Positions 24,587-34,490 of a stretch of 64,000 nucleotides of DNA are shown in pieces. Location: NCBI GenBank assembly GCA_951799425.1, contig OX637404.1, positions 23,549,045 to 23,613,044 on the forward strand. Reading direction: 5' to 3'. Source of the stretch: Ilex aquifolium (lineage: Eukaryota; Streptophyta; Magnoliopsida; Aquifoliales; Aquifoliaceae). Under the pieces are notes generated by a model. The model worked only from the letters and a program-made list of their open reading frames with translations. It ran no database searches and was not told the origin of the DNA. The first letter of the stretch is position 1, and each line of letters starts with the position of its first letter. The translations under genes were made by a program, and so were the position numbers.

Positions 24587-25309
24587 TCCTTTATATAAGC
24601 TGTGGCTATCCGGTCTTGAATTCAAGTTTATTCAACCGTCATATCTGATAGAAAATTCCTCCGAATGTACATAGTATAAAATAATCCAATACATTAAATA
24701 TCCCTTAGGGGAAAGATGAAAAAATGGAACCATTCTGGAAAAAGAAAAAAACTTAATTTATTCCAACATAATTTTTTTTAATTAGGCCGTGTTAATATAT
24801 TTTACAATAGTATAACTAAAAATAAAAAATTAAATATTTTATTTAATTTTTTTTTTGTTTTTGCTTTTTGAAATTCAGAAATATTAATTGGATTTTTGAA
24901 TTCGAATTTTATACATTAAAATTCAATTAACAAAAATCAAATCCCCGATTAAATTAAATTAAGCTAGTTATCTATGAAGATAAAGAGAAAGATAATGAAA
25001 ATTTAGACTAGCTAACAAAATAATTTTTTTCAAAACAATTGTAAAAATTAAAATTTGTGTGAGTATTGTATAGGAATATTTGGAACATGTTTTAAAATAT
25101 AAAATTATAATTAATAACTATTAGTTGGTAGACAATGAATTAAACAATTTATTGTCATAATAAAATAGAAAAATATTTTATTAGGTGATAACACATATTT
25201 TTCGTATACCATAAATATTCTGCAAGATAAAAAAAATCAGCTCAAACTCTAAAACACTAAATGTTTTCTTAAAAAATTCTAAAAATTTTACAATAATATT
25301 ACTTGTATT
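24587..25309. other. AT-rich intergenic, no gene seen
   Basis: Homopolymer-rich sequence without a credible frame or defined repeat. Confidence 0.5.
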
Positions 25310-25314
25310 TTAAA

Positions 25315-25690
25315 AAGTTGCTAAGAAATGCATAGCAGACATCTCTGTATCTTGCAAAGGCAAATACTGTGGCATTTTCCCATCTTTTACCAGATAGTGC
25401 TTGTAAAATGTTAAGCATCTCTCATTTGGGATCCACAACCAATTTGATAATTGTAATTGATTAATTCAATAAATTATGTCTAAATAATATTATTGCTTGT
25501 TCATACAAGTTTATGCCAATTTGGTCTATCACACAAAAAACCAGCCCATGTTTACAATAGTATTAAACAACATTGTCATTTTTGGTTAATTTTAATCGAA
25601 TTTATTGATATTCTTTTTTTTTTTCATAAACATAACTATATTTCAGGCATATCCACCTGCTTCCAAAACACAATTAGCTTATACCCATTC
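25315..25690. repeat. third copy of the EDS1 5'-flank segment
   Basis: Phrases such as gctaagaaatgcatagcaga, cttgcaaaggcaaatact, caataaattatgtctaaata and tttatgccaatttggtctat match the flank of EDS1-C (43860-44140), and more loosely that of EDS1-A (14880-15240). No EDS1 exon adjoins it. It may mark a lost third gene copy or a partial duplication. Confidence 0.65.
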
Positions 25691-25704
25691 TAATTTCTTT
25701 TACA

Positions 25705-25788
25705 TATTAGTGTGCTTAGTTGTAGAGGCATGTTCTTAAAGCCATTGAGATGGTAGTGTTCCAGTTCAAGCCTTGGTAATATGATCGC
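25705..25788 (-). pseudogene. 3' tail of a LINE RNase H-like frame, split by the LTR element
   Basis: On the minus strand this continues the RVT_3-type RNase H frame of 39424-39760 once the retroelement and one ATCGC copy are removed. It is only a short, frame-broken tail. Confidence 0.45.
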
Positions 25789-26500
25789 TGATGATACCTG
25801 ATATGAACAGACACGAGCTCAGAAAATGAGCTCGGGTCGGGAACTCAGACAGAAGAGGCAGAGCTCATCTGGCATTGGCCAGAGCTCATCTAGTCAGCGC
25901 TAAAGAGCTCCCAGCTGAGGACACGAGTTAAGGAATGATGAAAGGACAGCAAGGTAACTACGGGTATCACTAAAAGGAAAGTAGAACCATTCCAAGGCAT
26001 AAGACCCGTAATCAACCACGATCCCCTCCTAAAACTAAGGAGAATCCCACGAAAGAAGGCAAAGAACTCTCCGTTTGAAGCCAGCCATATGGAGTTTAGG
26101 TAACTCCGGAATTATGGAGGAAGATAGGGCACGATCCCTTCGATATAGGAGGTAATTCCGTGTTAGAGGTAAGCATGAGGCCATAAAAAGGGAGGGCAAC
26201 CTCCATGGCAAGAGGGAGATTTTCTGAAACCCTAGTTCCCTGAGTATTCGACTGTAACACCTTCAATTCATCAATAAAGAGACAGGAGCAAGAGCCTCCA
26301 TTAGAGAGTGGACTAGCCGAGCTCATCAGCCGGTGAACCACTATATTTCTATTGTATTTCACACATTACACACGACTAATTAGAGCTGTCATTCCCCACT
26401 TCACGAGCCTTGTAGCTCAGATGCCATATTAGTCCCCATGCAAACTGCTCACGCCAATTAATCTGGTTCCTTAGCTCGTATCCGAAGGTTTACGCCATCA
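25789..26500 (+). repeat. 5' LTR of the Tat element
   Basis: 712 bp, TGATGATACC...ACGCCATCA. Many gagctc motifs. A TATA-like cataaaaag at about 26183-26191 and an AATAAA at about 26274 mark a probable transcript start and poly(A) region. Confidence 0.95.
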
Positions 26501-26503
26501 GTT

Positions 26504-26521
26504 TGGCGCCGTCTGTGGGAA
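26504..26521 (+). promoter_or_regulatory. primer binding site
   Basis: TGGCGCCGTCTGTGGGAA begins three bases after the LTR and would pair with the 3' end of a tRNA ending in GGCGCCA. I do not assign the tRNA. Confidence 0.75.
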
Positions 26522-26562
26522 CGACTGTTCCTGTTACAAGTAAGCTGATTCCTCAGTGACTG

Positions 26563-28191
26563 ATGGTAATAACTCGAAATATGAGCAGAAGCCAAACAAA
26601 CCTACCTCGAATGCAAGATCAGCCGGAAACTGCCCACGGCAGGCAACCCGGGAACATCCAGGATGCGAATTCCCTCATTAATAACGAGTTGGAGGCCCTG
26701 CGTCTCGTCAACCAACGTTTGCTAAAGGAAAATGAAGAGCTGTCAAAGCTCGTACAACACCCACAAGAGGCACCACCGGCCCATGAAGGCCAGAATAACC
26801 CCCCTCATAGGGAACCTCGATACTGGGACCCCCATAGAGAGGTCAGCGAGGGGGGGGAAGGCAGCCAGGCCAGGGGATATGTCCCCTACGTACCCCCTGG
26901 TAATGGCCCTAACGACGAAGTGCAAAGTCGGAACGACAGGGGTGAGAGAGGTGATTTCTTCCCTTATCCGCAAGACAGGAGAGAGCAGCACTGGGAGCAA
27001 CGCTTCAAAGATTTCCAGCAAGAGCTCAGCCATATGAAGGAGGCCGTAAAAAGTAAGGCCCCGGTTACAATGGATGTTTTGGTCCAGCAAACCGAATCCC
27101 CATTCACCACGGGGGTGCTACACTTCCCTCTCCCACCAAAATTCAGGATGCCTCAAATGGAGGTCTTTGACGGATCGAAAGATCCCGTGGATCATCTCAA
27201 CACTTACAAGAACCAGATGGAGCTACATGGGTACCAGGATCCTGTACGATGCAGAGCTTTTGCTATCACGCTGAAAGGCTCCGCCTTAAACTGGTTTCAT
27301 AGGCTCCCGCCAGCCTCGATCTCATCCTTTAAAGAACTCTCCATTGCTTTTGTCTCTCATTTCATAGGAGCCCGGATACACAGAAAGCCGAGCTACCACC
27401 TGCTGAATGTGAAGCAGGGTCCCCAGGAAAACCTGAGGACTTATGTCCAAAGATTTAACTCGGAGACATTGAAAGTAGACGTCCCGGATGAAAAATTCGC
27501 CATAACTGCTTTCATTGCAGGGCTGGGAGTGCAATCAAAGGACTTGATGTTCTCCATATCAAAAAACCCTCAGGCAAGTATGGCTGAGGTGTTAGCCAAG
27601 GCAGAGAAATATATAAATGGTGAAGAGGCACTCCTTTCTAAGGTGGTCGGTACATCTTCACGAAAGGAAAAGGAAAAAGAAGAAAAGAGAAGGGACAGAA
27701 GCCCTAGGAAGGAAAAAGGACGAGAGAGGTCCCCAAGGAGGGACAGAGACCGCTCGCCAAAGAGGAGAGGAAATGTCAGAGATCGGCTGGGTCCCATGCA
27801 TCCTGAACTACAACCCAGGTATGGGCCTCAGCGGTTTACCCCACTCACCGCTGCTGTGTCACAAGTACTGTATGAGGTCCAGAACGAGAAGTTTTTAAAA
27901 TGGCCACCTAGGATGAAGGCAGACCCGGCAAAGAGGGACCCCACGAAGTATTGTGATTATCATCGAGATCATGGACACCACACTGATGACTGTATTCAAT
28001 TGAAGAAGGAAATCGAGTTCTTGATCCAACGAGGTCAGCTGCGTCGTTTTATAGCCAATGATAACCTGAACCGAGCTCTTCCGCCTCCGCCACCCCGACA
28101 GCAGGCACCTGCACCGCACCAGCAGCCTCTAGGAGAAAATCAGAGTGATATCTGGAGGTTTCGCAGGAGGTGGAGAGTCAAGCTCAGCTAG
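26563..28191 (+). CDS. gag: Gag polyprotein of the Tat element
   Basis: 542 residues. An N-terminal segment (residues 1-180) with a coiled-coil-like stretch (LEALRLVNQRLLKENEELSK) and charged linker leads to the retrotransposon gag domain at about 205-330 (ALNWFHRLPPASISSFKELS, then NLRTYVQRFN). A basic Arg/Lys/Glu-rich region follows at about 360-405, then a zinc-binding-like motif CDYHRDHGHHTDDC at 464-477. Gag packages element RNA into virus-like particles in the cytoplasm. The motif is the variant usual in this plant lineage rather than a CCHC knuckle. The frame ends 47 bases inside pol, with pol offset by one base. The last dozen codons do not look like family sequence. Confidence 0.9.
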   Translation: MVITRNMSRSQTNLPRMQDQPETAHGRQPGNIQDANSLINNELEALRLVNQRLLKENEELSKLVQHPQEAPPAHEGQNNPPHREPRYWDPHREVSEGGEGSQARGYVPYVPPGNGPNDEVQSRNDRGERGDFFPYPQDRREQHWEQRFKDFQQELSHMKEAVKSKAPVTMDVLVQQTESPFTTGVLHFPLPPKFRMPQMEVFDGSKDPVDHLNTYKNQMELHGYQDPVRCRAFAITLKGSALNWFHRLPPASISSFKELSIAFVSHFIGARIHRKPSYHLLNVKQGPQENLRTYVQRFNSETLKVDVPDEKFAITAFIAGLGVQSKDLMFSISKNPQASMAEVLAKAEKYINGEEALLSKVVGTSSRKEKEKEEKRRDRSPRKEKGRERSPRRDRDRSPKRRGNVRDRLGPMHPELQPRYGPQRFTPLTAAVSQVLYEVQNEKFLKWPPRMKADPAKRDPTKYCDYHRDHGHHTDDCIQLKKEIEFLIQRGQLRRFIANDNLNRALPPPPPRQQAPAPHQQPLGENQSDIWRFRRRWRVKLS

Positions 28192-31100
28192 GAAGGCGCA
28201 CCTCCGGCGGATCAGAGCCGAAGAAACTCTCGAAGTGCACGCTGTATCCAAGGCTCCACGCTTGGATACAGCTATCACTTTTTCAGATGCTGATTTAGAA
28301 GGGTGCCAATACCCCCATGATGATCCACTGGTGGTACGAGCTGTGGTGGCAAATAGAACAGTTCATCGGGTTCTAATTGATAACGGGAGCTCGGCAGATA
28401 TTATTTTCGCACCTGCGTTTGACAGGATGGACATAGGAAGACAAAAACTTGAGCCAGTAAGCACTCACTTGCTGGGATTCTCCGGGGAAAAGGTGCTCCC
28501 CCTGGGTTCAATCCAGCTCGTGCTCACCCTGGGGGATCCACCTTGCCAAGCCACTACCACTGTCAAATTCCTAGTAGTCGATGCACCATCGGCGTACAAC
28601 ATCTTGCTTGGAAGGCCATCCCTAAATTCTATAAAGGCAATCCCATCTGCCTATCATTTAGTCGTGAAGTTCCCTACAGAAAATGGAATCGGAGTGGTCC
28701 GAGGAGACCAGCGCGTAGCACGGGAGTGCTACTTGGCTTCTGTAAAAAGGAAGGAGGTCGAGAACATCCAACTGGATGAGCTCGACATGAGAGATGAAAT
28801 GGAGACAAGACCAATGCCATCGGAAGAGCTGGAACCAGTACAGCTTGATGAGAAATCAGAACACCTTGTTTATGTGGGTTCCAAACTAAACCCTGAGCTC
28901 AAAAGACTCCTCATCCAGTTCCTAAAAGAGAATATAGGAGTGTTCGCTTGGAAGCAAGAAGACATGGAAGGAATTGATCCCTCGGTTATTACCCACAAGT
29001 TATGCGTAAACCCAACTTGCAAACCCATCAAACAGAAGAGGAGGAGCTTTGCTTATGAAAGGCAAAAAGCAATCAATGAGGAGGTCAGCAAACTCCTCCA
29101 TGCCAAGGCTATCAGGGAGGTTCATTACCCCACTTGGTTAGCAAATGTAGTTCTCGTAAAGAAAACCAATGGGAAGTGGCGATTGTGCATCGACTTCACT
29201 GATCTCAACCGAGCATGCCCCAAAGACAGTTTTCCCTTACCTCGGATTGACCTAATAGTGGACGCCACTGCAGGGCACGAGCTCCTCAGTTTCATGGACG
29301 CTTTTTCAGGCTACAACCAGATCGGGATGGATCCCAGCGATCAGGAGAAGACCTCCTTTGTGACTGAACAGGGAACATATTGCTATCAGGTCATGCCCTT
29401 CGGATTGAAGAACGCCGGAGCCACTTACCAGCGGTTAGTAAATAAAATGTTCCAGAGGCAAATAGGAGCATCCATGGAGGTTTACATTGATGATATGCTA
29501 GTGAAGTCGCTGAAAGCAGAGCTCCACATCGAGCACTTAGCTGAGTCATTCCGGATTCTACAGGAGTACAAAATGAAGCTAAACCCTGCGAAGTGCGCAT
29601 TCGGGGTCTCTGCTGGAAAATTTCTGGGCTTTATAGTCAGCAGCAGAGGGATTGAGGCCAATCCAGAAAAGGTTAAAGCAATGGTGGAAATGAAGTCACC
29701 ATCCAACACAAAAGAGGTGCAACGTTTGACAGGCAGGATAGCTGCACTTAGCCGTTTTGTGTCTAGGTCTAGCGATAAATGCCAGCCATTTTTTCAAATC
29801 TTGAAGAAGGCATTCCACTGGGATTCCAAGTGTGAAGAAGCATTCGAAGACCTAAAGAGATATATGAGCTCTCCCCCTGTTCTGGTGAGCCCTCTAGAAG
29901 GAGAAATCCTCACCCTCTACCTAGCAGTTTCAGATTTTTCAACAAGTGCAGCGCTAGTTAGGGAGCGAGACAGAGCTCAGCAACCAGTCTACTACTGTAG
30001 CAGAGCTCTGAGGGGGGCAGAGGAGAGATATCCAAGGATGGAAAAACTCGTTCTAGCTCTGGTTACAACAGCTAGGAGACTTAGACCTTATTTCCAGGCT
30101 CATACTGTTGAGGTTCCAACAGATCAGCCAATGAAGCAAGTACTACACAAGCCGGAGTCCTCAGGGAGGTTGGTTAAGTGGGCCGTAGAGCTCAGCGAGT
30201 TTGATATCAGGTACAAGCCAAGAACTGCCATCAAAGGGCAAATTTTGGCAGATTTTATTGCAGAATTCACAGCAGCAGCGCCTATGGAAACCACGGATTT
30301 AGTACCAGACCTTCCCATATGGAAGCTTTCGGTGGATGGAGCCGCCAATGCTCAGGGAAGCGGTGCAGGAATGATCCTGACCTCCCCAGAAGGAATAGAC
30401 GTCGAATATGCCCTCAGATTTGGGTTCAAGGCTTCAAATAATGAGGCAGAATATGAAGCCGTCATCGCTGGGCTTAATCTTGCCTACTCTATGGAAGCAG
30501 AGCAGCTGGAGATCTGCAGTGATTCTCAACTGGTGGTGAAGCAGATAGAAGAGTGTTACGAGGCAAGAGGCGAGAAGATGGTCCTGTACCTTAAAAAGGT
30601 ACGAGAACTAATGAAACAGTTTGTGCAGGTTAAGGTCAGACACGTGCCTAGAGTGGAGAACTCACGAGCAGATGCTCTGGCAAGGTTAGCAACTGCCTCA
30701 CAAGAGGATTTGGATAGGCTAATTCCAGTAGAGCACCTTCCAAAGCCCTCGGTAAGCATTGAAGAAGAGGAAATTCTGTCAATTGAAGCTCAGCCGAGCT
30801 GGATGGACCCCATCGTAGAGTACCTTCAGAATGGAACTTTGCCAAATAGTGCCAAGGAGGCATCCAAGCTAAGGGCCAGGTCAGCCAGATTTTCCCTGAT
30901 GCAAGGGAAACTGTACAAGCATGGATTTTCAATGCCTCTCCTTAAGTGCGTAGGAGACGAAGATGCTAACTACATACTCAGAGAAGTACATGAGGGGATA
31001 TGTGGCAACCACATAGGAGCTCGGGCCTTGGCAGGAAAAGTACTGAGGCAAGGATATTATTGGCCCACCATGTTCAAAGGCGCCACCGACTTAGTAAGAA

Positions 31101-32035
31101 AATGCAAAACTTGCCAAGAGCATGCTAATATGTCCCACTGTCCTCCCGAGTTCCTAACCTCGGTGGTAAGCCCATGGCCTTTTCAGCAGTGGGGGCTAGA
31201 CATTCTGGGCCCCCTACCCACCGGTGTGGGGCAGTGCAAGTTTGCCGTCGTAGGAGTGGATTACTTTACTAAATGGGCAGAGGTCGAACCTTTGGCAACG
31301 ATCACAGAGCAAAAAGTTCAAAACTTCGTTTGGAAGTCGATAGTTTGCAGGTTTGGAGTTCCCAGAGCGTTCGTATCTGACAATGGAAAGCAGTTTGATA
31401 ATTCAAAGTTCAAAAGTTTTTGTGCCGAGCTCGGAATCAAGAACTATTTCTCAGCTCCTGCCCATCCCCAGTCTAATGGGCAGGCAGAGGTCACAATAAG
31501 AACCATAAAGTCAGCTTTGAAGACCAAGCTAGAAAACCTGAAAGGCAAATGGGTGGAGTACATTCCGGAGGTATTGTGGGCCTACAGGACCACCGCCAGA
31601 TCTGCGACTCAGGAAACCCCCTTTGCTTTGGCCTTTGGGACTGAGGCAGTGGCCCCAGTGGAGATAGGGCTCCAATCACCAAGGGTGGAGTTTGCAGATC
31701 CCGAGCACAATGATGAGTCTCTCTTGCTAAACCTCGATCTCTTGGATGAAAAGAGGGACAGAGCTCTGCACCGTGTCCGTACTTACCAAAGGAAAACGGC
31801 AAGGTACTATGACAGGAGGGTAAGACACAGAAGTTTCAGGGTTGGAGATTTGGTGCTTAGGAGGCTTCTGCTTGCGAGAAAGGATCCCACGCATGGGAAA
31901 TTGGGACCCAATTGGGAAGGGCCCTATATCGTGTCAAGGATAATCAGACCAGGGAATTACGAGTTGCAAACAGAGGAAGGAAAGGTTTTACCTCACTCGT
32001 GGAATGCCGAGCACCTTAAGAAGTTTTTTCAGTAA
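28145..32035 (+). CDS. pol: Pol polyprotein of the Tat element (AP-RT-RNH-aRH-INT)
   Basis: 1296 codons from 28145, where the codon is GTG; the true start is a shift from gag, since family-like sequence in this frame begins just after a stop at 28130. Order: aspartic protease with VLIDNGSS at 76-83; reverse transcriptase with YIDDM at 447-451; Ty3-type RNase H at about 595-670; second RNase H-like domain from about 725 (SVDGAANAQGSGAGM, then NNEAEYEAV, then CSDSQLVV); integrase with an HHCC zinc region at about 949-990 and catalytic triad including D1079 (SDNG) and E1115, 35 residues between. No chromodomain. It makes cDNA and inserts it into the genome. No stop or frameshift interrupts the frame. 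Confidence 0.93.
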   Translation: MISGGFAGGGESSSARKAHLRRIRAEETLEVHAVSKAPRLDTAITFSDADLEGCQYPHDDPLVVRAVVANRTVHRVLIDNGSSADIIFAPAFDRMDIGRQKLEPVSTHLLGFSGEKVLPLGSIQLVLTLGDPPCQATTTVKFLVVDAPSAYNILLGRPSLNSIKAIPSAYHLVVKFPTENGIGVVRGDQRVARECYLASVKRKEVENIQLDELDMRDEMETRPMPSEELEPVQLDEKSEHLVYVGSKLNPELKRLLIQFLKENIGVFAWKQEDMEGIDPSVITHKLCVNPTCKPIKQKRRSFAYERQKAINEEVSKLLHAKAIREVHYPTWLANVVLVKKTNGKWRLCIDFTDLNRACPKDSFPLPRIDLIVDATAGHELLSFMDAFSGYNQIGMDPSDQEKTSFVTEQGTYCYQVMPFGLKNAGATYQRLVNKMFQRQIGASMEVYIDDMLVKSLKAELHIEHLAESFRILQEYKMKLNPAKCAFGVSAGKFLGFIVSSRGIEANPEKVKAMVEMKSPSNTKEVQRLTGRIAALSRFVSRSSDKCQPFFQILKKAFHWDSKCEEAFEDLKRYMSSPPVLVSPLEGEILTLYLAVSDFSTSAALVRERDRAQQPVYYCSRALRGAEERYPRMEKLVLALVTTARRLRPYFQAHTVEVPTDQPMKQVLHKPESSGRLVKWAVELSEFDIRYKPRTAIKGQILADFIAEFTAAAPMETTDLVPDLPIWKLSVDGAANAQGSGAGMILTSPEGIDVEYALRFGFKASNNEAEYEAVIAGLNLAYSMEAEQLEICSDSQLVVKQIEECYEARGEKMVLYLKKVRELMKQFVQVKVRHVPRVENSRADALARLATASQEDLDRLIPVEHLPKPSVSIEEEEILSIEAQPSWMDPIVEYLQNGTLPNSAKEASKLRARSARFSLMQGKLYKHGFSMPLLKCVGDEDANYILREVHEGICGNHIGARALAGKVLRQGYYWPTMFKGATDLVRKCKTCQEHANMSHCPPEFLTSVVSPWPFQQWGLDILGPLPTGVGQCKFAVVGVDYFTKWAEVEPLATITEQKVQNFVWKSIVCRFGVPRAFVSDNGKQFDNSKFKSFCAELGIKNYFSAPAHPQSNGQAEVTIRTIKSALKTKLENLKGKWVEYIPEVLWAYRTTARSATQETPFALAFGTEAVAPVEIGLQSPRVEFADPEHNDESLLLNLDLLDEKRDRALHRVRTYQRKTARYYDRRVRHRSFRVGDLVLRRLLLARKDPTHGKLGPNWEGPYIVSRIIRPGNYELQTEEGKVLPHSWNAEHLKKFFQ

Positions 32036-32116
32036 GTGTTACTTGTAATAGGACTACTTTTAAATAAGAAAGAGCAAGCCTTTTATTCACCCTCCAATGG
32101 TCTCCAAAGTAGCAAG

Positions 32117-32705
32117 ATGAGCTCTTCAGCTCATAAACAAACGATAAGCTTCAAAGCTTATAAATGCAAGATGAGCTCTTCAGCTCATAAACAAACGATA
32201 AGCTTCAAAGCTTATAAATGCAAGATGAGCTCTTCAGCTCATAAACAAACGATAAGCTTCAAAGCTTATAAATGCAAGATGAGCTCTTCAGCTCATAAAC
32301 AAACGATAAGCTTCAAAGCTTATAAATGCAAGATGAGCTCTTCACCTCATAAACAAACGATAAGCTTCAAAGTTTATAAATGCAAGATGAGCTCTTCAGC
32401 TCATAAACAAACGATAAGCTTCAAAGCTTATAAATGCAAGATGAGCTCTTCAGCTCATAAACAAACGATAAGCTTCAAAGCTTATAAATGCAAGATGAGC
32501 TCTTCAGCTCATAAACAAACGATAAGCTTCAAAGCTAATAAATTTAAGATGAGCTCTTCAGCTCATAAAAACCCGATAAGCTTCAAAGCTTATAAATTTA
32601 AGATGAGCTCTTCAGCTCATAAAAACACGATAAGCTCCAAAGCTTATAAAAGAAAGATGGGCTCCTCAGCTCATAACTACAGGATAAGCCTCAAAAGCTT
32701 ATAAA
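32117..32705 (+). repeat. 54-bp tandem array, about 11 units, with two dyads per unit
   Basis: Units begin atgagctcttcagctcataa. The first eight are nearly identical and the last three diverge. Each holds gagc-tcttca-gctc and the near-perfect palindrome ataagctt-ca-aagcttat. The array stays open in one plus frame (MSSSAHKQTISFKAYKCK per unit) because 54 is a multiple of three, so the frame may be incidental. It starts about 80 bp after pol. Confidence 0.95.
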
Positions 32706-32732
32706 CAAAAGACGAGCTCTTCAGCTCGTACA

Positions 32733-32849
32733 AAATTCAAGGCTGAACGCTTCTTGGAGACACCAACAGTCAAATTCAAGGCTGAACGCTTCTTGGAGAC
32801 ACCAACAGTCAAATTCAAGGCTGAACGCTTCTTGGAGACACCAATGGTC
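32733..32849 (+). repeat. 39-bp tandem repeat, 3 units
   Basis: Units begin aaattcaaggctgaacgctt and contain ggagacaccaa. The first two are identical; the third diverges at its end. Confidence 0.9.
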
Positions 32850-33157
32850 CTCCCCCCAGGACCAGATACCCTTGTGCACTGCCTACACACTCGAAGACCT
32901 CGAAAGGTCCAGAACAACTGAGAACACCTATGAGGTCAGGTGAGAAGTAAGGTCAGAGCAGACATGATCTTCTGTTCTCCATCTACGTTCGTATCTCGAA
33001 CGAGAAGAGTAAGCTGAAATAACCTAACAGAATTCGAGATGAATGAAAAGTCTGGCATTCGAAATATCCGACAGTGCAAATATTCAGAAAAATACAAAAA
33101 GAGTCATAGTCTGATATCGCTTAAGAAAAGAAAGAACGATACAAGGAAACAGAGATT

Positions 33158-34215
33158 CTAGTCTTTCTTAAGTTCAGATTTCAGCTCAGCAACCTCTCCC
33201 TTCAGGCTAGCATTCTCTTTCTTCAGCTCATCCCTTTCCTGCTCAGCCTTTTGAAGCGAATTAAAGAGCTTCTGACCAACAGAGGTAAGGAAGATGGTGG
33301 ACAGAGAGTCAGGAGAAGGGGAATCGTCCCTTTTACGCTTCCTCGAACTCGTGACGGTGCTTCCATCCTTGTCAGAATCCCCATCCCCAAGCAAATAGTG
33401 GAAAACTCAAACCCAGTAGCCTCAGCCCCAAGCAAATAGAGGTTTGCGCTCGTCATCAGCTCGGAATAAGTCTTAGACTCCACAAGCAACAACTCGTTGA
33501 TATTCACCATCCCTGGTAAATCCAGGTCAGGTGGATCTGCACAGCAAGGACATAATCAGAGCATGTCTTTAAAAGGAAAGTACTCAAAAGAGCTATGCTC
33601 GAGCTTACCAATACGAGAGAAGCTCTTCCAGGACCGAGGAATCCTGGCTTTATGACAGCGATCCTCAGGAGACCTCCAAGCCTCTCCAGAAGCGAAGAAG
33701 AAACGCTCAGACCACCCTTCAGGATTGGAGGGAAGATCTAGAACCAAAGGGCGTAAATTGACATCCCTCCAACGGAAGAAACTGAAGCAGGGGGCATCAT
33801 CTTCCTCAATCTCAAAGAAGTACAGGAACTCAGAGACAAAGGGGAACCTGCCAAGAGCATGCAGACGACAGAACAAGAAGAAGCTTACCATAGCAGCCCA
33901 CCCTCGTGGAGAAAGGCGAGAAGGGCACAGGCCATAGTAGGCAAGAACTCGCCCAATGGCCGGATGAAGGGGAAGGCGAAGTCCCATGTCCATAGCACCT
34001 TCAAAGAAACAGACTTCCCCTCGGGGAAGGTAGTTGCAAGGCTCATCGGAGGAAGGGACTCGCAAAGGCAAGTCAAGATAAGGGAAAAACCGTTTTTTGA
34101 TGTCCACCAAATCAGAAGATTCAAGTATTGAAGGGGACAGGTAGCGACAATGCCAATTCCATTCAATTCCGAAGGAGGATCGTTCCTGGAACAAAGAAGA
34201 AACAGAGGCAGCCAT
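33158..34215 (-). CDS. antisense gene Y of the Tat element, PF04195-like protein (frame break)
   Basis: Runs opposite to gag-pol. Exon 1 is 34215-33609 (202 codons plus one base), the donor is GTAAGC, and exon 2 starts at 33536 after TGTGCAG and keeps phase. Exon 1 has the pattern of the plant 'putative gypsy type transposon' family: CFFEGAMDMGLRLPLHPAIG, then CPSRLSPRGW and GWSERFFFA. In exon 2 the frame NINELLLVESKTYSELMTSA continues in family style, but the better C-terminal frame (SSRKRKRDDSPSP nuclear-signal-like, then a Lys/Glu coiled coil ending at 33158) is offset by one base. The offset lies at about 33395-33410. A small unseen intron is possible. Function is unknown; a host-interaction or regulatory role is only a guess. 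Confidence 0.6.
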
Positions 34216-34352
34216 CGAAAGTGCTGATAAAGACGCAAGAAATCAAGAAGAGAGTCAAAAATATGTTAGGAAAAGTTGGGAGCTTTTCAGGAAACCAAGA
34301 GCCAAGAAAGAGAGAATCAAGTTGCCCGTGTAGTTTCTGAATTAATAAAGGA

Positions 34353-34453
34353 AGCAACGGTTATGGGAAGTGGCTACGGTTATGGAAAGAGGCTACGGTT
34401 ATGGAAAGGGGTTGCGGTTATGGAAAGGGAAAAGACGTGACGGTTATGGGAAA
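34353..34453 (+). repeat. 17-19 bp tandem repeat upstream of antisense gene Y
   Basis: Six imperfect copies of a ggctacggttatggaaag unit. On the minus strand it lies 140-240 bp before the start codon of antisense gene Y, so it may be promoter or leader sequence. Confidence 0.8.
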
Positions 34454-34454
34454 C

Positions 34455-34457
<3 letters not shown>

Positions 34458-34489
<32 letters not shown>
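34458..34489 (+). repeat. 32-base poly(A) run
   Basis: Uninterrupted adenines directly after the tandem repeat; poly(T) on the strand of the antisense genes. Confidence 0.9.

Positions 34490-34490
<1 letters not shown>

Noticed and set aside
25741..25788. tRNA B-box-like GTTCAAGCC suggesting a SINE or tRNA
   Set aside because: No A box and no cloverleaf; the stretch is better explained as the tail of the LINE RNase H frame.
26096..26362. 88-codon minus frame, repeated at 39014-39280
   Set aside because: Both are inside the two LTRs; the repetition only reflects LTR identity.
32036..32704. 222-codon frame after pol
   Set aside because: It is the translation of the 54-bp tandem array; open only because the unit length is a multiple of three.
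32117..32705. CRISPR-like array
   Set aside because: Units are directly tandem without unique spacers, and the genome is a plant nucleus.
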